Source: Polaromonas sp.
GTDB lineage: Bacteria; Pseudomonadota; Gammaproteobacteria; Burkholderiales; Burkholderiaceae
Length of the DNA stretch: 64,000 nt
NCBI GenBank assembly: GCA_013823505.1
Contig: PNMH01000005.1
Location: 26,070-90,069 of the forward strand
Reading direction: 5' to 3'
Shown here: positions 51,434-60,849 of the stretch, in pieces
How positions within the stretch are numbered: the stretch's first letter is position 1
How the letters are laid out: every line of letters starts with the position of its first letter
Translations under genes and position numbers: made by a program
The notes under the pieces: model-generated
The model's database searches: none
What the model was told of the DNA's origin: nothing
The model's input: the letters and a program-made list of their open reading frames with translations, nothing else

Positions 51434-53542
51434 ATGATTGGCGTCGACAACTCCTTGATGGCTTGGGGCTTCGGTGCTTCAGCGGTGGCCTACGCGTTGC
51501 TGGCCATGCTCGTGGCGCGCCAGGGCTACCTCAAGAAGCCTGTGAACCGCCCGGGCGTGGCCATTTTGCTGGCTGCCGTGCTCACCACCACCTGGGCCAG
51601 CCTGAGCCTGCTGGCACTGAAGGTACCGGTGTGGTGGGTTGGGGCAGCGGTGGCCGATGTCTGCCGATACGCCGCCTGGTTTGCGTTCGTCGTTTACCTG
51701 TTTCGGACCAGTGCCGATCAAATCCGTGCGCTGGATGCGGCTTCCTGGATGGCTCCGCTGGCCGTGGCGCTGCCGGTGCTGAGCCTCCTCAGCATGGTGT
51801 TCTCCGCCATCTGGTTTCAGCCAGCAGCTGCTGCCCCAGTGGGCCTGTTTCTTACCATGATGCTGCTGTCGGTGTTTGGGCTGGTGTTGGTGGAACAGCT
51901 GTTTCGCAACTTGCCCGAAGACGCGCTGTGGAGCGCCAAACCGATTTGCCTCGGACTCGCCGGCATCTTCCTCTTTGACCTGTATCTGTATTCACAGGCG
52001 GTGCTGTTCAACGGTATCGACCAGGACGCCTGGAACATCCGCGGCATCGTCCACGCAGCGTTGACGCCGCTGCTGCTGCTGTCCACCACCCGTCACCGCA
52101 ACTGGATCGCCAAGATCCGTGTTTCGCGCAAGGTGGTGTTCCATTCGGCCACCTTGCTCATGGCTGGCGGCTACTTGCTGTTCATCGCCGGCGTGGGCTA
52201 CTACGTGCGCTACTTCGGCAGCGAATGGGGCCGCGCCCTGCAGCTGGCATTGGTGTTTTTGGCGCTGGTTCTGTTGATTGCGCTGGCGCTGTCGCGGTCC
52301 TTCCGGGCGCGCCTTCGGGTGATGCTGGGCAAACACTTCTTCAACTACCGCTACGACTACCGCGAAGAGTGGCTCAAGTTCACCCAAACCCTGTCTTCGC
52401 AGAGCGCACCGGGCGAGACAGGGCTCAATGTCATCCGGGGTCTGGCCGACATGTTGGAGAGCCCAGCCGGTGCGTTGTGGCTGCGCAGGCCCGATGAAAA
52501 AATGTACCGTCAGGTGGCGCGCTGGAACCTGCCTCAGCTTTCGCACACAGAGCCGGTGGACTCGGCCTTGCTGGAGTTCATGCACCGCACAGGCTGGGTG
52601 GTCAACCTGGAGGAGTACCGCCTCGCCCCCGATCGCTACGAGAACCTGGCCTTGCCGGAATGGCTGCGGGCGCAACCGCAGGCCTGGCTCTTGGTGCCGC
52701 TGTGGCTGGGTACCGAGTTGCTGGGCTTCGTGGTGCTGGGCAGTCCGCGCACCCGCATGGAAGTGAATTGGGAAGTCACCGATCTGCTCAAGACAGCAGG
52801 GCGGCAGGCGGCAAGTTTTCTGGCCCAGATGCAGTCAACAGAGGCGCTGCTGGAAGCGCGCAAGTTCGAGGCCTTCAGCCGCATGTCGGCCTTCGTGGTG
52901 CACGACCTCAAGAACATCGTGACCCAGCTCTCGCTGATGGTGAAGAACGCCAAGCGCCTGAGCCATAACCCGGAGTTTCAGGCCGACATGCTGATGACGG
53001 TGGAGAACTCGCTGGAGCGCATGCGCCAGTTGATGCTGCAGTTGCGCGAAGGCGCTGCGCCTGGCGGCGCGGCTGTTGGCGTTGACCTCGGCCGGATTGC
53101 ACAAGGGCTGGCGCAAAGCGTGTCGCGTCGCGGTCGCGAGCTGGAGATCGACGTGCAACCGCGGGTGGCGACACGGGGCCACGAGGATCGCCTGGAGCGT
53201 GTGATGGGACACCTGGTGAACAACGCGCTCGATGCCACCGAATCGCCACAACGCGTGTGGCTCAAGATCGACCGTTTTGGCAGCCATGCCCGCGTGGAAG
53301 TCGGGGACAATGGAACGGGCATGTCCGAAAGCTTCGTGCAGGAGCGGCTGTTCAAGCCGTTCCAGACGACCAAGGAAGCTGGCATGGGCATCGGCGCCTA
53401 CGAGAGTTTTCAGTACGTTCAGGAGCTGGGCGGCAAGGTGAGCGTTGACAGCAAGGAGGGCGAAGGGACCGTGGTCACGCTCCTGCTGCCGCTGATCGAG
53501 TCGTTCCATGAATCCGACTGGCATCAATTGGGAGAGGCATGA
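51434..53542 (+). CDS. prsK: Sensor histidine kinase PrsK of the PEP-CTERM system
   Basis: The 702-residue protein has eight to nine N-terminal membrane helices (to about residue 295), a GAF-like domain (about 315-465) and a kinase core with the H-box VVHDLKNIV (His near 489), the N-box HLVNNALDATE, GDNGTGMS and a C-terminal GEGTVVTLLLP. The architecture and neighbours match PrsK (TIGR02916). It should sense a membrane or envelope signal and phosphorylate PrsR, whose gene overlaps it by 4 bp. Confidence 0.95.
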   Translation: MIGVDNSLMAWGFGASAVAYALLAMLVARQGYLKKPVNRPGVAILLAAVLTTTWASLSLLALKVPVWWVGAAVADVCRYAAWFAFVVYLFRTSADQIRALDAASWMAPLAVALPVLSLLSMVFSAIWFQPAAAAPVGLFLTMMLLSVFGLVLVEQLFRNLPEDALWSAKPICLGLAGIFLFDLYLYSQAVLFNGIDQDAWNIRGIVHAALTPLLLLSTTRHRNWIAKIRVSRKVVFHSATLLMAGGYLLFIAGVGYYVRYFGSEWGRALQLALVFLALVLLIALALSRSFRARLRVMLGKHFFNYRYDYREEWLKFTQTLSSQSAPGETGLNVIRGLADMLESPAGALWLRRPDEKMYRQVARWNLPQLSHTEPVDSALLEFMHRTGWVVNLEEYRLAPDRYENLALPEWLRAQPQAWLLVPLWLGTELLGFVVLGSPRTRMEVNWEVTDLLKTAGRQAASFLAQMQSTEALLEARKFEAFSRMSAFVVHDLKNIVTQLSLMVKNAKRLSHNPEFQADMLMTVENSLERMRQLMLQLREGAAPGGAAVGVDLGRIAQGLAQSVSRRGRELEIDVQPRVATRGHEDRLERVMGHLVNNALDATESPQRVWLKIDRFGSHARVEVGDNGTGMSESFVQERLFKPFQTTKEAGMGIGAYESFQYVQELGGKVSVDSKEGEGTVVTLLLPLIESFHESDWHQLGEA

Positions 53543-54900
53543 GCGCAGACAAAGGCCCGCAACTGCTGATCGTGGAAGACGATCTGGCGTTGCAGAAACA
53601 AATCAAATGGTCGCTTGACCAATTCGCGTCCGCGACTGCGGACGATCGCGAGAGTGCACTGACCCAACTGCGTCGTCACGCACCGGCGGTCGTCACGATG
53701 GACCTGGGCTTGCCGCCCGACGCGGACGGAACAGAAGAGGGTTTCCGCCTGCTGGAGCAGATCGTTGGCGCGGCTCCCGACACCAAGGTGATCGTGCTCA
53801 CCGGGCAGAACGGACAAGCCAACGCGCTCAAGGCCATTGCCATGGGCGCCTACGATTTTCTGGCCAAACCCTTCGAGCCCGAGATGCTCAATCTCACGGT
53901 CGAACGGGCGTTCAGGTTGCACGAGCTTCAAACCGAAAACGCGCGGCTGCAGTCCATGCGCCATCCCGACACACTGGCTGGTCTGATCACGCGCGACCCC
54001 GACGTGCTGCGCGTCTGCCGCACCATCGAGAAGGTGGCCAACACGGGCGCCACGGTGATGCTGCTGGGCGAGAGCGGCACGGGCAAAGAGGTTTTGGCCC
54101 GCGGGCTGCACCAGTCGTCCAACCGCAGGGCGGGGCGCTTTGTGGCCATCAATTGCGCGGCCATTCCTGAAAACCTTCTCGAGAGCGAACTCTTTGGCTA
54201 CGAAAAGGGATCGTTCACCGGCGCCGCAAAAACCACACTGGGCAAGATCGAAACCGCCCATGGCGGCACGCTCATGCTCGACGAGATCGGCGACCTGCCC
54301 ATGCCGCTGCAGGCCAAGCTGTTGCGGTTCTTGCAGGAGCGCGTGATCGAGCGGGTGGGCGGTCGCCAGGAGATCCCGGTGGACGTGCGCATCGTTTGCG
54401 CCACCCACCAGGATTTGAAGCAGCTCACCAGCGAAGGCCGTTTCCGGGAAGACCTGTACTACCGCCTGGCCGAGATCGTGGTCAACATTCCGCCCCTGCG
54501 TTCGCGCGTGGGCGACGCTGCCTTGTTGGCCCATGCCTTCACCAAACGGTTCTCCCAGGAGCAAAACCGGCGCAACCTGTCACTGTCCGAGGATGCCCTC
54601 AGGGCCATCGAGGCGCACAAATGGCCCGGCAACATCCGCGAACTTGAAAACTGCATCAAGCGGGCCACCATCATGGCCGACGGCAGCCAGGTCACGGCAG
54701 ACGACTTGGGGCTGTCGGTACCGACGGGCGAGGAGGGCGACGCGTCGCTGGACCTGCGCACCGTGCGTGACGAAGCTGAAAAGAAAGCGGTGATTGCAGC
54801 ACTGGCCCGCTCCAACGGGAACGTGCTCAAAGCAGCCGAGTTGTTGGGCGTGAGTCGGCCCACCCTGTACGACCTGATGCACCGCCTCGGTTTGAAATGA
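53539..54900 (+). CDS. prsR: PEP-CTERM-box sigma54-dependent response regulator PrsR
   Basis: The 453-residue protein has a receiver domain (Asp55 in VTMDLGLPP; unusual ADGTEEGF insert after it), an AAA+ domain with Walker A GESGTGKE near 176, the sigma54-contacting GSFTGA loop near 224 (Ser in place of the usual Ala), [12 protein letters not shown], and a Fis-type HTH end ([20 protein letters not shown]). It matches PrsR (TIGR02915), known to activate PEP-CTERM genes with RpoN. It is the natural activator of the four sigma54 sites listed in this window. Confidence 0.95.
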   Translation: MSADKGPQLLIVEDDLALQKQIKWSLDQFASATADDRESALTQLRRHAPAVVTMDLGLPPDADGTEEGFRLLEQIVGAAPDTKVIVLTGQNGQANALKAIAMGAYDFLAKPFEPEMLNLTVERAFRLHELQTENARLQSMRHPDTLAGLITRDPDVLRVCRTIEKVANTGATVMLLGESGTGKEVLARGLHQSSNRRAGRFVAINCAAIPENLLESELFGYEKGSFTGAAKTTLGKIETAHGGTLMLDEIGDLPMPLQAKLLRFLQERVIERVGGRQEIPVDVRIVCATHQDLKQLTSEGRFREDLYYRLAEIVVNIPPLRSRVGDAALLAHAFTKRFSQEQNRRNLSLSEDALRAIEAHKWPGNIRELENCIKRATIMADGSQVTADDLGLSVPTGEEGDASLDLRTVRDEAEKKAVIAALARSNGNVLKAAELLGVSRPTLYDLMHRLGLK

Positions 54901-54928
54901 CACCCCGCTTGATCAAGAGGAGCACTCC

Positions 54929-57706
54929 ATGAATCACAGAACCACACCATGGCGCATCGCGCCGGTGGCCTTGTCCATCGCCATGTTGCTGTCCGCCTGT
55001 GGCAACAGCGATCCGCAAAAGATGGTGGAGTCTGCGCGGGAGTACCTGGATAAAAAGGACAACGCCGCGGCCATCATCCAGCTCAAGAACGCCTTGCAGG
55101 AAAAGCCGGAACTGGCCGAAGCGCGTTTCCTGTTGGGCAAGGCTCTGCTTGCCAATGGCGATCCGGTGGGTTCCCAGACCGAACTGCAGAAGGCGCTGGA
55201 CCTGGGCTACGCGGCCGACGAAGTCACGCCGTTGCTGGCCCGAAGCCGCCTGCTGCAAGGTCAGTTCGCCGGGGTGACCAAAGACTATGCCGCTGTGCAA
55301 CTGGGCAGCGCCGAGTCCAATGCCACCCTCAGAACCCTGGTGGCGGTGGCCTGGCGACAGCAGGGCAACCAGGACGCCTTTCAGAAGAGCCTCCAGGAAG
55401 CCCTGGCAGCCAAACCCGACCACGAACCAGCGCTGATTGAACAGGCTCGCCTCAAGGCGTCTCAGCGCGACTTTGACGGAGCTCTTGGCGGTCTGGCCGC
55501 GCTGCTTGCAAAGTCGCCCAAGAACGAAGACGCACTCAAGCTGCGGGGTGACATCCTGCTCTATGGCAAGAACCAACCCGATCAGGCGCTGGCCGCTTAC
55601 CGCGAGTCGGCTGCGGCCCGGCCCAAGTTCCAGGAAGGCCAGGGCGGCGCGGTGCGCGTGTTGCTGAGCCAGGGCAAGCTCGACGAAGCTGCAAAGGAAA
55701 TCGAGACCCTCAAGGCCTTTGCGGCTGGTTACCCGCAGACGCTCAACCTGCAAGCCCAGCTGGCGTTGCAGAAGAACGAACTGCCCGCTGCGCGTGAACA
55801 CGCACAACAGCTGCTCAAGCTCACCCCGAGCAATCCCACGGCGCTCGAGCTCGCTGGTTCGATCGAGTACCAGCTCAACTCCATGACGCAAGCCGAAGCC
55901 TTGCTGGCTCGCGCGGTGCAGGCCGCGCCGCAGCTGCGCGTGGCGCGTCGGGTGCTGGTGTTGACGTATCTGCGCACCGGTCAGGTCGACCGCGCCATCG
56001 CCGCCTTGCCTGCGGACATCGCCACCAACGACTCGGACCCGGCGCTGTTGTCGGTGGCCGGGCAAGTACACATGGTCAAGGGCGACGTGGAACTGGCGCA
56101 GCAGTTTTTCTCCCGTGCCTCCAGACTCGATCCCACCGACCCCACAAAACGCACCACGCTGGCCTTGAGCCAGATGGCGACGGGCAACGCCGAGTCGGCG
56201 CTGGGCGCGCTGCAGGACATTGCCTCGTCCGATGCCGGCGTGGTGGCCGACATGGCGCTGATCAACGCCCACATGCGTCGCCGCGACGTGGACAAGGCCC
56301 TTGTGGCCATTGACGGATTGCAGAAAAAGCGGGCCAACGATCCGCTGCCGCACCAATTGCGTGGTCGTGCGCTCTTGCTTCGCAGCGACCGCACGGCGGC
56401 CCGCAGTTCGTTCGAGCAGGCACTCAAGATCGACCCTGCCTATTTCGCCGCCACCGCCGCACTGGCAGCACTCGACATCGTGGACCGCAAGCCGCAGGAC
56501 GCCCAGCAGCGGATGGAGGCGGTGCTCAAGACCAACCCGTCCAATGCACAGGCCTTGATGGCCCTGGCCGAAATCAAGGCCGGTTCGGGTGCGGGCAAGC
56601 AGGACGTGATTGATCTGATCCAGAAGGCGATCGACGCCGCGCCCACCGACAAGACGCCTCGGTTGATGCTGGTTGAGTACCACTTGCGCCAGAACGACGC
56701 CAAGGCCGCATTGACCTCGGCACAGAGCGCTGCAGTGGCTCTGCCTGACGTGCCCGAGCTGGTTGATGCGCTGGGTCGAGCCCAGGCCGCGAATGGCGAG
56801 AACAACCAGGCCATGAGCAGCTTCAACAAGCTGGTGGGTCTGATGCCGCAATCGCCATTGCCTTACCTGCGCATGGCCACGGTGCACGTGGCAGCCAAAG
56901 ACAACTCTGCCGCCATCACCAGCCTTCGCAAGGCACTGGACGCCCAGCCCAACCTGCTCGCCGCCCAGCGCGGGTTGGCCGAGCTGCTTCTCAAGAGCAA
57001 CCAGACGAGTGAGGCGGTGGCCATCAGCAAGACGGTGCAGACCCAGCGGCCCAAGGAGAGCGCCGGCTTCCTGCTGGAAGGGGATGTTCACTCAACCTCC
57101 CGCAACTGGGCGAGCGCTGCAGCGGCTTACCAAGCCGGCCTGAAGGTGGCGCCTGGCCCGGAGCTGGTCATCAAACTGCACACCGCGCTCACCCAGAGTG
57201 GCAAGGCAGCCGATGCGCAGCGTCTGACCACCGAATGGCAGCGCACCAACCCGAACGACGCGGCCATCCCCCTGTACCTGGGTGACCGCGCCATCGCGAG
57301 CAACCAGTTGAACGAGGCGCAGCGTCAATATGACCGCGTGCTTGCCTTGCAGCCGAGCAACGCGCTCGCTCTGAACAACATGGCGTGGGTCGCGGGCAAG
57401 TTGGGGCGAGCCGATGCGTTGACCCTGGCGGAAAAGGCCAACGAGGTGGCGCCGAATCAGCCCGCCTTCATGGACACACTCGCCTTGTTGCTCTCTGAAA
57501 AGAACGAACACGCCCGCGCGCTGACGCTTCAGAAGAAAGTGGTGGAGCTCCAGCCCAACGCACCGCTGTTCAAACTCAACCTGGCCAAGATCCACATCAA
57601 GGCCGGCGACAAGGCCTCGGCAAAACCGCTGTTGGACGAATTGACTGCGCTCGGGGACAAATTTTCCGGTCAGGCAGAGGTCACCCAGCTCAAGGGCGCG
57701 CTGTGA
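54929..57706 (+). CDS. prsT: TPR-repeat lipoprotein PrsT of the PEP-CTERM system
   Basis: The 925-residue protein starts with a lipoprotein signal (VALSIAMLLSACGNS, lipobox LSAC) and is otherwise built of about 20 TPR units, e.g. AAIIQLKNALQEKPELAEARFLLG and NALALNNMAWVAGKLGR. It matches the XrtA/PEP-CTERM TPR lipoprotein PrsT (TIGR02917), thought to act at the outer membrane in EPS export or assembly. It lies 28 bp after prsR with GAGGAG before the ATG, so prsK-prsR-prsT form an operon ended by a hairpin just after its stop. Confidence 0.95.
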   Translation: MNHRTTPWRIAPVALSIAMLLSACGNSDPQKMVESAREYLDKKDNAAAIIQLKNALQEKPELAEARFLLGKALLANGDPVGSQTELQKALDLGYAADEVTPLLARSRLLQGQFAGVTKDYAAVQLGSAESNATLRTLVAVAWRQQGNQDAFQKSLQEALAAKPDHEPALIEQARLKASQRDFDGALGGLAALLAKSPKNEDALKLRGDILLYGKNQPDQALAAYRESAAARPKFQEGQGGAVRVLLSQGKLDEAAKEIETLKAFAAGYPQTLNLQAQLALQKNELPAAREHAQQLLKLTPSNPTALELAGSIEYQLNSMTQAEALLARAVQAAPQLRVARRVLVLTYLRTGQVDRAIAALPADIATNDSDPALLSVAGQVHMVKGDVELAQQFFSRASRLDPTDPTKRTTLALSQMATGNAESALGALQDIASSDAGVVADMALINAHMRRRDVDKALVAIDGLQKKRANDPLPHQLRGRALLLRSDRTAARSSFEQALKIDPAYFAATAALAALDIVDRKPQDAQQRMEAVLKTNPSNAQALMALAEIKAGSGAGKQDVIDLIQKAIDAAPTDKTPRLMLVEYHLRQNDAKAALTSAQSAAVALPDVPELVDALGRAQAANGENNQAMSSFNKLVGLMPQSPLPYLRMATVHVAAKDNSAAITSLRKALDAQPNLLAAQRGLAELLLKSNQTSEAVAISKTVQTQRPKESAGFLLEGDVHSTSRNWASAAAAYQAGLKVAPGPELVIKLHTALTQSGKAADAQRLTTEWQRTNPNDAAIPLYLGDRAIASNQLNEAQRQYDRVLALQPSNALALNNMAWVAGKLGRADALTLAEKANEVAPNQPAFMDTLALLLSEKNEHARALTLQKKVVELQPNAPLFKLNLAKIHIKAGDKASAKPLLDELTALGDKFSGQAEVTQLKGAL

Positions 57707-57728
57707 CGACGGCGCGTCGGCATTTTTT
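57707..57728 (+). terminator. Probable Rho-independent terminator after prsT
   Basis: A 5-bp GC-rich stem CGACG / CGTCG with a 3-base loop begins next to the prsT stop and is followed, after GCA, by six T. The stem is short, so efficiency may be moderate. Confidence 0.5.
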
Positions 57729-57814
57729 ACATCCCAAGACGCGGAATCCCCTGAGGAAGTCAGCTGTCCGGAATTGCCTCGCCAAATCAAGGGCTTGTAA
57801 GCATCTGTGTTTTT

Positions 57815-57829
57815 CGGCAGGATTCTTGC
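57815..57829 (+). promoter_or_regulatory. Predicted sigma54 promoter of the GYWKN/PqqD/kinase cassette
   Basis: CGGCAGGATTCTTGC, followed by TT. GG and GC are 10 bases apart; the -12 element TTGCTT is perfect and the -24 element keeps GGCA. Transcription would start near 57841, about 87 nt before the ATG at 57928. No exact TGTCA-N7-CGACA box was found upstream; a half-like TGTCCGGAATT lies near 57767. Confidence 0.55.
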
Positions 57830-57927
57830 TTGTATGACCCGAACACCACCCTGACGCTCGACCACACACGTCTCGACCGCCCGCGATCCGCGAAGCGGAC
57901 TGACATCCGGGAAGCAGGAAGCCTCAC

Positions 57928-58542
57928 ATGAACGAAAAGACCACGCCCACTTCGAATCTGCCGGAATCCGCAGCAACACCGGCTGCCGGTCTCAACCGTC
58001 GCCGCCTGGTGCGAGCCGGACTCACCGCAGCGCCCGTCATGGCAGCGCTGCACAGCAACACCGTGCTGGCCGGTGGTGGCGATCACAGCTGCATTCGCCC
58101 GTCCTCGTTTTCCTCGCTCAAGCTGGCCCAGATGAAGGTGAGCCGCGGCCGTGAAATCCGCGACGACTACGAATGCAAGTCGCACGGCTACTGGAAGAAC
58201 AACAACGGGAATCTGGCAACCGACTACAAGAAAACCAAGTTTCTGTCTTCCGATACTGGTTTTACTGCCAATCCAGGCAATGCGTTCCGGGGTAAGTCAC
58301 TGCAGGAAGTCCTCCAGATGACGGGCAATGCGAACAACACCGCATTGGCGCGCCACGTGGTGGCCGCCTTCCTGTCGGCCAAATCGGCGCGCAACGATCC
58401 TGACCGTGTGTTGTTGTCGGTGGCTCAATGCCAGGCCATCTGGAACGGGCAGGGCAACTGGTCACCGTTTGCCGGCGCCAACTGGACTTTGGCCGACACC
58501 ATGAATTACTTCGACAAGGTTTTCGGCTCCGCATTTCTGTGA
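57928..58542 (+). CDS. Exported GYWKN-motif protein, probable Tat substrate; first gene of HprK-related cassette
   Basis: The 204-residue protein has an extended N-terminus, NRRRLVRAG and a hydrophobic stretch ending near NTVLAGG, which fits a twin-arginine (Tat) signal without the full consensus. The mature part contains YECKSHGYWKNNNG, like the extracellular GYWKNH module of many surface proteins, followed by the usual pattern of that module (LQEVLQMTG, ALARHVVAAFLSAKSA). It has few cysteines and ends FGSAFL, with Ser three residues from the C-terminus. It overlaps the PqqD-like gene by 4 bp (GTGA), so its synthesis is coupled to the modifying genes. It may be their substrate (inference). 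Confidence 0.72.
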   Translation: MNEKTTPTSNLPESAATPAAGLNRRRLVRAGLTAAPVMAALHSNTVLAGGGDHSCIRPSSFSSLKLAQMKVSRGREIRDDYECKSHGYWKNNNGNLATDYKKTKFLSSDTGFTANPGNAFRGKSLQEVLQMTGNANNTALARHVVAAFLSAKSARNDPDRVLLSVAQCQAIWNGQGNWSPFAGANWTLADTMNYFDKVFGSAFL

Positions 58543-58835
58543 CCGAAGCAGGGGCGTCTGTGCATTGCCGTTGCCGGCGCGCGATCGATTTTTTCCTGCA
58601 CTCGTTCGACGACGGTGTGGTGGTGTACGACGAGGCAGACGGCAGCCTTCACGCTTTGAATCCGGTCGCCGGCGAAGCATTGCAGCATTTGATCAGTCAC
58701 GCCGCAGGATTGCGCGATGAGGACCTTGCTCGCCTGATGCTCCAGGACGAGCCCGAGGTGGCCGATCTGGATCAGGTTCGCGGCTTGTTGGAAGGGTTGG
58801 TTTCTCTGGGTTTTGCGGAGCACGTGCCAACGTGA
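58539..58835 (+). CDS. PqqD-like protein, HPr-rel-A system
   Basis: The 98-residue protein starts at a GTG inside the GTGA overlap with the exported-protein gene. The central pattern DDGVVVYDEADGSLHALNPVAG and the later LLEGLVSLGFAE match the PqqD winged-helix fold, whose members bind leader peptides of ribosomally made, modified peptides (RiPP recognition elements). The version linked to HprK-related kinase A is a recognised subfamily (TIGR04353) of unknown target. An N-terminal CRCRR motif is unusual. It overlaps the kinase gene by 4 bp. Confidence 0.82.
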   Translation: MTEAGASVHCRCRRAIDFFLHSFDDGVVVYDEADGSLHALNPVAGEALQHLISHAAGLRDEDLARLMLQDEPEVADLDQVRGLLEGLVSLGFAEHVPT

Positions 58836-59749
58836 GTCCACCCGTCAGTCTGAACAAACTGACCCTGTCCGACCTGGGTCATCTTCTGGCGGCTGATGGG
58901 ATCTTCTTGCGAGTCCCGCCGTTTGTCATGAACATCCGAAGTTCCATTCCCGTGGTCGCGGAGGGTTTGCATGCCCTCTACGGCGATTACGAGTGGCTGG
59001 AGGGGCAGGGGCATTTTGCCGACTTTCATGTGTCCGTAACGACCCGGCACAGGGTCTTCAAGAAGGTGTGTGTCTTCGAGATGGACGGGTTTCAGCCCTT
59101 CACGCCGCTGGCCCATGGCGAAGCCTTTGCATTTTTGGAGTGGGGCATGAACTGGTGCATCACCAGCCATTGCCACAGCTGGCTGACCATCCACTCGGCC
59201 GTGCTCGAGAAAAACGGCCGCGCGGTGCTTCTTCCGGCGCCACCTGGCTCAGGCAAGAGCACGCTGTGCGCCGCGCTCATGCTGCACGGTTGGCGGCTCT
59301 TGTCCGATGAAATGGCCCTGCTGGATCCGGTGACTGGTCTGGTCACCCCCGCGCCCAGGCCCGTGAGCCTGAAAAATGCGTCGATCGACGTGATTCGTCA
59401 ACGTGCCGGGGGCTTGAACTTTGGTCCTGTTGCCCACGACACCCTCAAGGGTTCCGTGGCCCACATGCAGGTGTCCGCCGAGAGCCTCGCAAAGGCACAT
59501 GTGCCCGTCTTGCCTTCGTGGGTGGTCTTCCCCAAGTATTCAAAGGGCTCGCCCCTGACGGTGAGCGAACACCCCAAGTCCCAGGCGCTGGTGGAACTCG
59601 CCTCCAACAGTTTCAACCATCACGTTCATGGCCGCGCAGGCTTTGAAGCGCTGGCGCAACTGGTCGAGCGCTGTGCCTGTCACGACCTGGCGTACGCGTC
59701 GCTCGAAGATGCGCTGGCCTGGTTTGATGCGTTGGCGGCCACACCATGA
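58832..59749 (+). CDS. HprK-related kinase A
   Basis: The 305-residue protein (GTG start in a GTGA overlap) has the Walker A loop APPGSGKST at about 136-144, then LSDEMALLDP, the region that in HPr kinase carries the acidic catalytic residues. It matches HprK-related kinase A (TIGR04352), which lacks the N-terminal domain of true HPr kinase and always occurs with PqqD-like and nucleotidyltransferase genes. It probably phosphorylates a Ser or Thr of a protein or peptide; relatives in lasso-peptide clusters phosphorylate a C-terminal Ser. The HPr gene itself is not nearby. Confidence 0.85.
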   Translation: MSPPVSLNKLTLSDLGHLLAADGIFLRVPPFVMNIRSSIPVVAEGLHALYGDYEWLEGQGHFADFHVSVTTRHRVFKKVCVFEMDGFQPFTPLAHGEAFAFLEWGMNWCITSHCHSWLTIHSAVLEKNGRAVLLPAPPGSGKSTLCAALMLHGWRLLSDEMALLDPVTGLVTPAPRPVSLKNASIDVIRQRAGGLNFGPVAHDTLKGSVAHMQVSAESLAKAHVPVLPSWVVFPKYSKGSPLTVSEHPKSQALVELASNSFNHHVHGRAGFEALAQLVERCACHDLAYASLEDALAWFDALAATP

Positions 59750-60849
59750 GCCTTCCTTCCACCGACGTGCTGCTGGCCGCACTGCACCACCCGACCAGCC
59801 TGGGGGAGCTGTCCGAAGTCCAATGGGATCTGCTCATCCGCCAGGGACGTCGCGCCGATGTGCTGGCGCGAATCGGTGAAAACGCGTTGTTGCATGGGGC
59901 ATGGGACGCCGTGCCGGCTCAGCCTCGAAGACACCTGGAATCGGCCATGAAGCTCGCTGCACGCCAGCACGTGGAGCTGGATCACGAGGTCCAGGCGATC
60001 GCCCGGGCGCTGGAGCCGGTGGGCGAGCCGGCCGTTTTGCTCAAGGGTGCCGCCTATGTGCAGGCTGGTTTGGCAGCGGCCGGTGGGCGCATGGTTTCGG
60101 ACGTGGACATCCTCGTTCCCCGCCAGCGCCTGACCGAGGTCGAGTCGGCCCTGATGATGGCTGGTTGGGTGCAAACCAACCGCGACGCTTACGACCAGCG
60201 GTACTACCGGCAGTGGATGCATGAGCTGCCTCCGCTGCGACACGTCAAACGGGGCTCGGTGCTCGATGTCCATCACGCTATCCTGCCGCCCACAGCCCGT
60301 CTCAAGCCCGATTCGGCACTGCTGCTCGTGGACACCGTGGCGGTCGGCGATGACGAGCGGATCCGCGTGCTGTCCCAACCCGACATGGTGTTGCACAGTG
60401 CCGCGCACCTCTTTCACGAAGGCGAGCTGGAGATGGGTTTGCGCGGGCTTGTAGACCTCGACGCGCTGCTGCGGGAGTTCGGCGCCGATCTCAACTTCTG
60501 GCCTTCGTTGCAGGCGCGTGCCCAGCGGCTTGACCTGGAAGGACCGCTGTACCTGGCGTTGCGGTACACACGCCTCTTGCTCCAGACGCCCGCACCCGAG
60601 GGACTGGAGGTTGAGCTGCAGGCGGCGGCGCAGCGCCGAGGCGCCGTCATGCGCCCGGGTCTGCAGGACGCCCTGTTCCTGCGCGCGCTGAGGCCCGCCC
60701 ACGCCACCGCCTCCGATGCCTGGACGCCTCTGGCGCGCGCCATCCTGTACCTGCGCGGTCACTGGCTGCGCATGCCGCCGGCGCTGCTGACCTGGCACCT
60801 GCTGCGAAAAATGTTCAAAAGTCTGCCGCTTGAGAGGACTGTCCCATGA
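59746..60849 (+). CDS. Nucleotidyltransferase family protein (NTP_transf_5-like)
   Basis: The 367-residue protein has AVLLKGAAY at about 97-104 and the metal-binding SDVDILV at about 118-124 (Asp119, Asp121), the pattern of the putative nucleotidyltransferases (PF14907) that accompany HprK-related kinases and PqqD-like proteins. It might add a nucleotide or further phosphate to the product of the kinase; this is inferred from family pairs seen in lasso-peptide clusters. It overlaps both neighbours by 4 bp (ATGA). Confidence 0.83.
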   Translation: MSLPSTDVLLAALHHPTSLGELSEVQWDLLIRQGRRADVLARIGENALLHGAWDAVPAQPRRHLESAMKLAARQHVELDHEVQAIARALEPVGEPAVLLKGAAYVQAGLAAAGGRMVSDVDILVPRQRLTEVESALMMAGWVQTNRDAYDQRYYRQWMHELPPLRHVKRGSVLDVHHAILPPTARLKPDSALLLVDTVAVGDDERIRVLSQPDMVLHSAAHLFHEGELEMGLRGLVDLDALLREFGADLNFWPSLQARAQRLDLEGPLYLALRYTRLLLQTPAPEGLEVELQAAAQRRGAVMRPGLQDALFLRALRPAHATASDAWTPLARAILYLRGHWLRMPPALLTWHLLRKMFKSLPLERTVP